21,957 nucleotides of DNA from JASHVB01 sp049522565 (GTDB taxonomy: Bacteria; Pseudomonadota; Alphaproteobacteria; Acetobacterales; Acetobacteraceae): assembly GCA_049522565.1 (NCBI GenBank), contig JBEKNT010000099.1:1-21957 (forward strand). Reading direction: 5' to 3'. Shown here in pieces: positions 21,755 through 21,957 of the stretch. The position numbers and the translations under genes are program-made. Each line of letters starts with the position of its first letter. The stretch's first letter is position 1. The notes under the pieces were generated by a model. That model saw only the letters and a program-made list of their open reading frames with translations, was not told the origin of the DNA and made no database searches.

Positions 21755-21957
21755 CTATCGGCCCTTGGCCAACGATCGTTCATAGGCTTGCGCGAGCAGG
21801 GTGCTGGGGAACAGCAGCGCGAAGTAGACCAGCGCAACGACGGTATAGACTTCCAGCGGGCGATAGGTGTCGGCGGTGATCAGCGTGCCGTTGTAGAGCA
21901 AATCCGGCACCGCGATGGTGGACACCAGCGACGTGTTCTTCAACTGCGTAATCGACT
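21755..21957 (-). CDS. Amino-acid ABC transporter permease (HisM/GlnP-type), C-terminal part (cut by window edge)
   Basis: Only the last 66 or so residues are present; the 5' part lies beyond the right edge. The fragment SITQLKNTSLVSTIAVPDLL is the highly conserved cytoplasmic coupling region of polar amino-acid ABC permeases (the L.KxTSL motif that contacts the ATPase). A final membrane helix follows (VYTVVALVYFALLFPSTLLAQ), then a short basic tail. Its partners (ATPase, binding protein, second permease) would be outside the window, upstream on this strand. Confidence 0.9.
   Translation of the reverse strand, partial: SITQLKNTSLVSTIAVPDLLYNGTLITADTYRPLEVYTVVALVYFALLFPSTLLAQAYERSLAKGR

Overview
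This is a high-GC window with dense, short-gapped genes. It resembles a soil, water or plant-associated alphaproteobacterium. Acetobacteraceae or a nearby Rhodospirillales/Rhizobiales lineage is my guess from protein style, GC-rich third positions and the palindromic intergenic repeats; no rRNA or other marker gene is present to settle it. No tRNA, rRNA, CRISPR array, transposase or phage gene was seen.

Layout. (1) 1-3564, minus strand: a catabolic-looking set. It holds a Rieske oxygenase (2524-3564), a lipoprotein of unknown role (1817-2374), a small possible gene remnant (about 1565-1756), a single-domain VOC enzyme and a RidA-family protein as a tight pair (896-1492, 498-884), a palindromic repeat, and the start of an Ldh/Mdh-type dehydrogenase running off the left edge. 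(2) 4051-7114, plus strand: a GntR/FCD regulator followed by a five-gene unit. The unit encodes a heme-oxygenase-like (TenA/PqqC fold) protein with a complete diiron ligand set, a [2Fe-2S] ferredoxin, an unrecognised 98-residue protein, a second [2Fe-2S] ferredoxin and a GlcG/HbpS-like protein. Nearly identical 17-bp operator-like sites lie upstream of the regulator and upstream of the unit. This is the best candidate for an undescribed system: a dedicated diiron oxidase with its own electron carriers under substrate-responsive control. (3) 7115-7447: a repeat-filled gap, then an orphan family-5 solute-binding protein on the minus strand (7448-9028). (4) 9208-9910: a VapBC toxin-antitoxin pair with a palindromic operator. 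(5) 9982-10914: a two-domain extradiol dioxygenase. (6) 11055-14367: a surface-glycan cluster of a GtrA-like protein, a polyprenyl-phosphate sugar transferase and two GT2 glycosyltransferases. (7) 14466-16900: an SDR and an aromatic-acid-type MFS transporter, separated by a second repeat copy. (8) 16901-18549: a decayed stretch with a frameshifted small gene and a MetE-C-like methyltransferase. The methyltransferase has an inferred deletion of about 25 nt that removes its last zinc-ligand motif; a third repeat copy follows directly. (9) 18568-19431: an atypical SDR. (10) 19534-19789: an FNR/FixK-type box in front of a 59-residue protein. (11) 20001-21957, minus strand: an FAD oxidoreductase, a 64-residue protein, and the end of an amino-acid ABC permease that runs off the right edge.

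Together the Rieske oxygenase, the extradiol/VOC enzymes, the AAHS-type transporter, the Ldh-type dehydrogenase and the orphan binding protein suggest an accessory region for uptake and oxidation of aromatic or other organic acids. No complete known pathway can be assembled from it. Functions are family-level readings from sequence; no database search was run.
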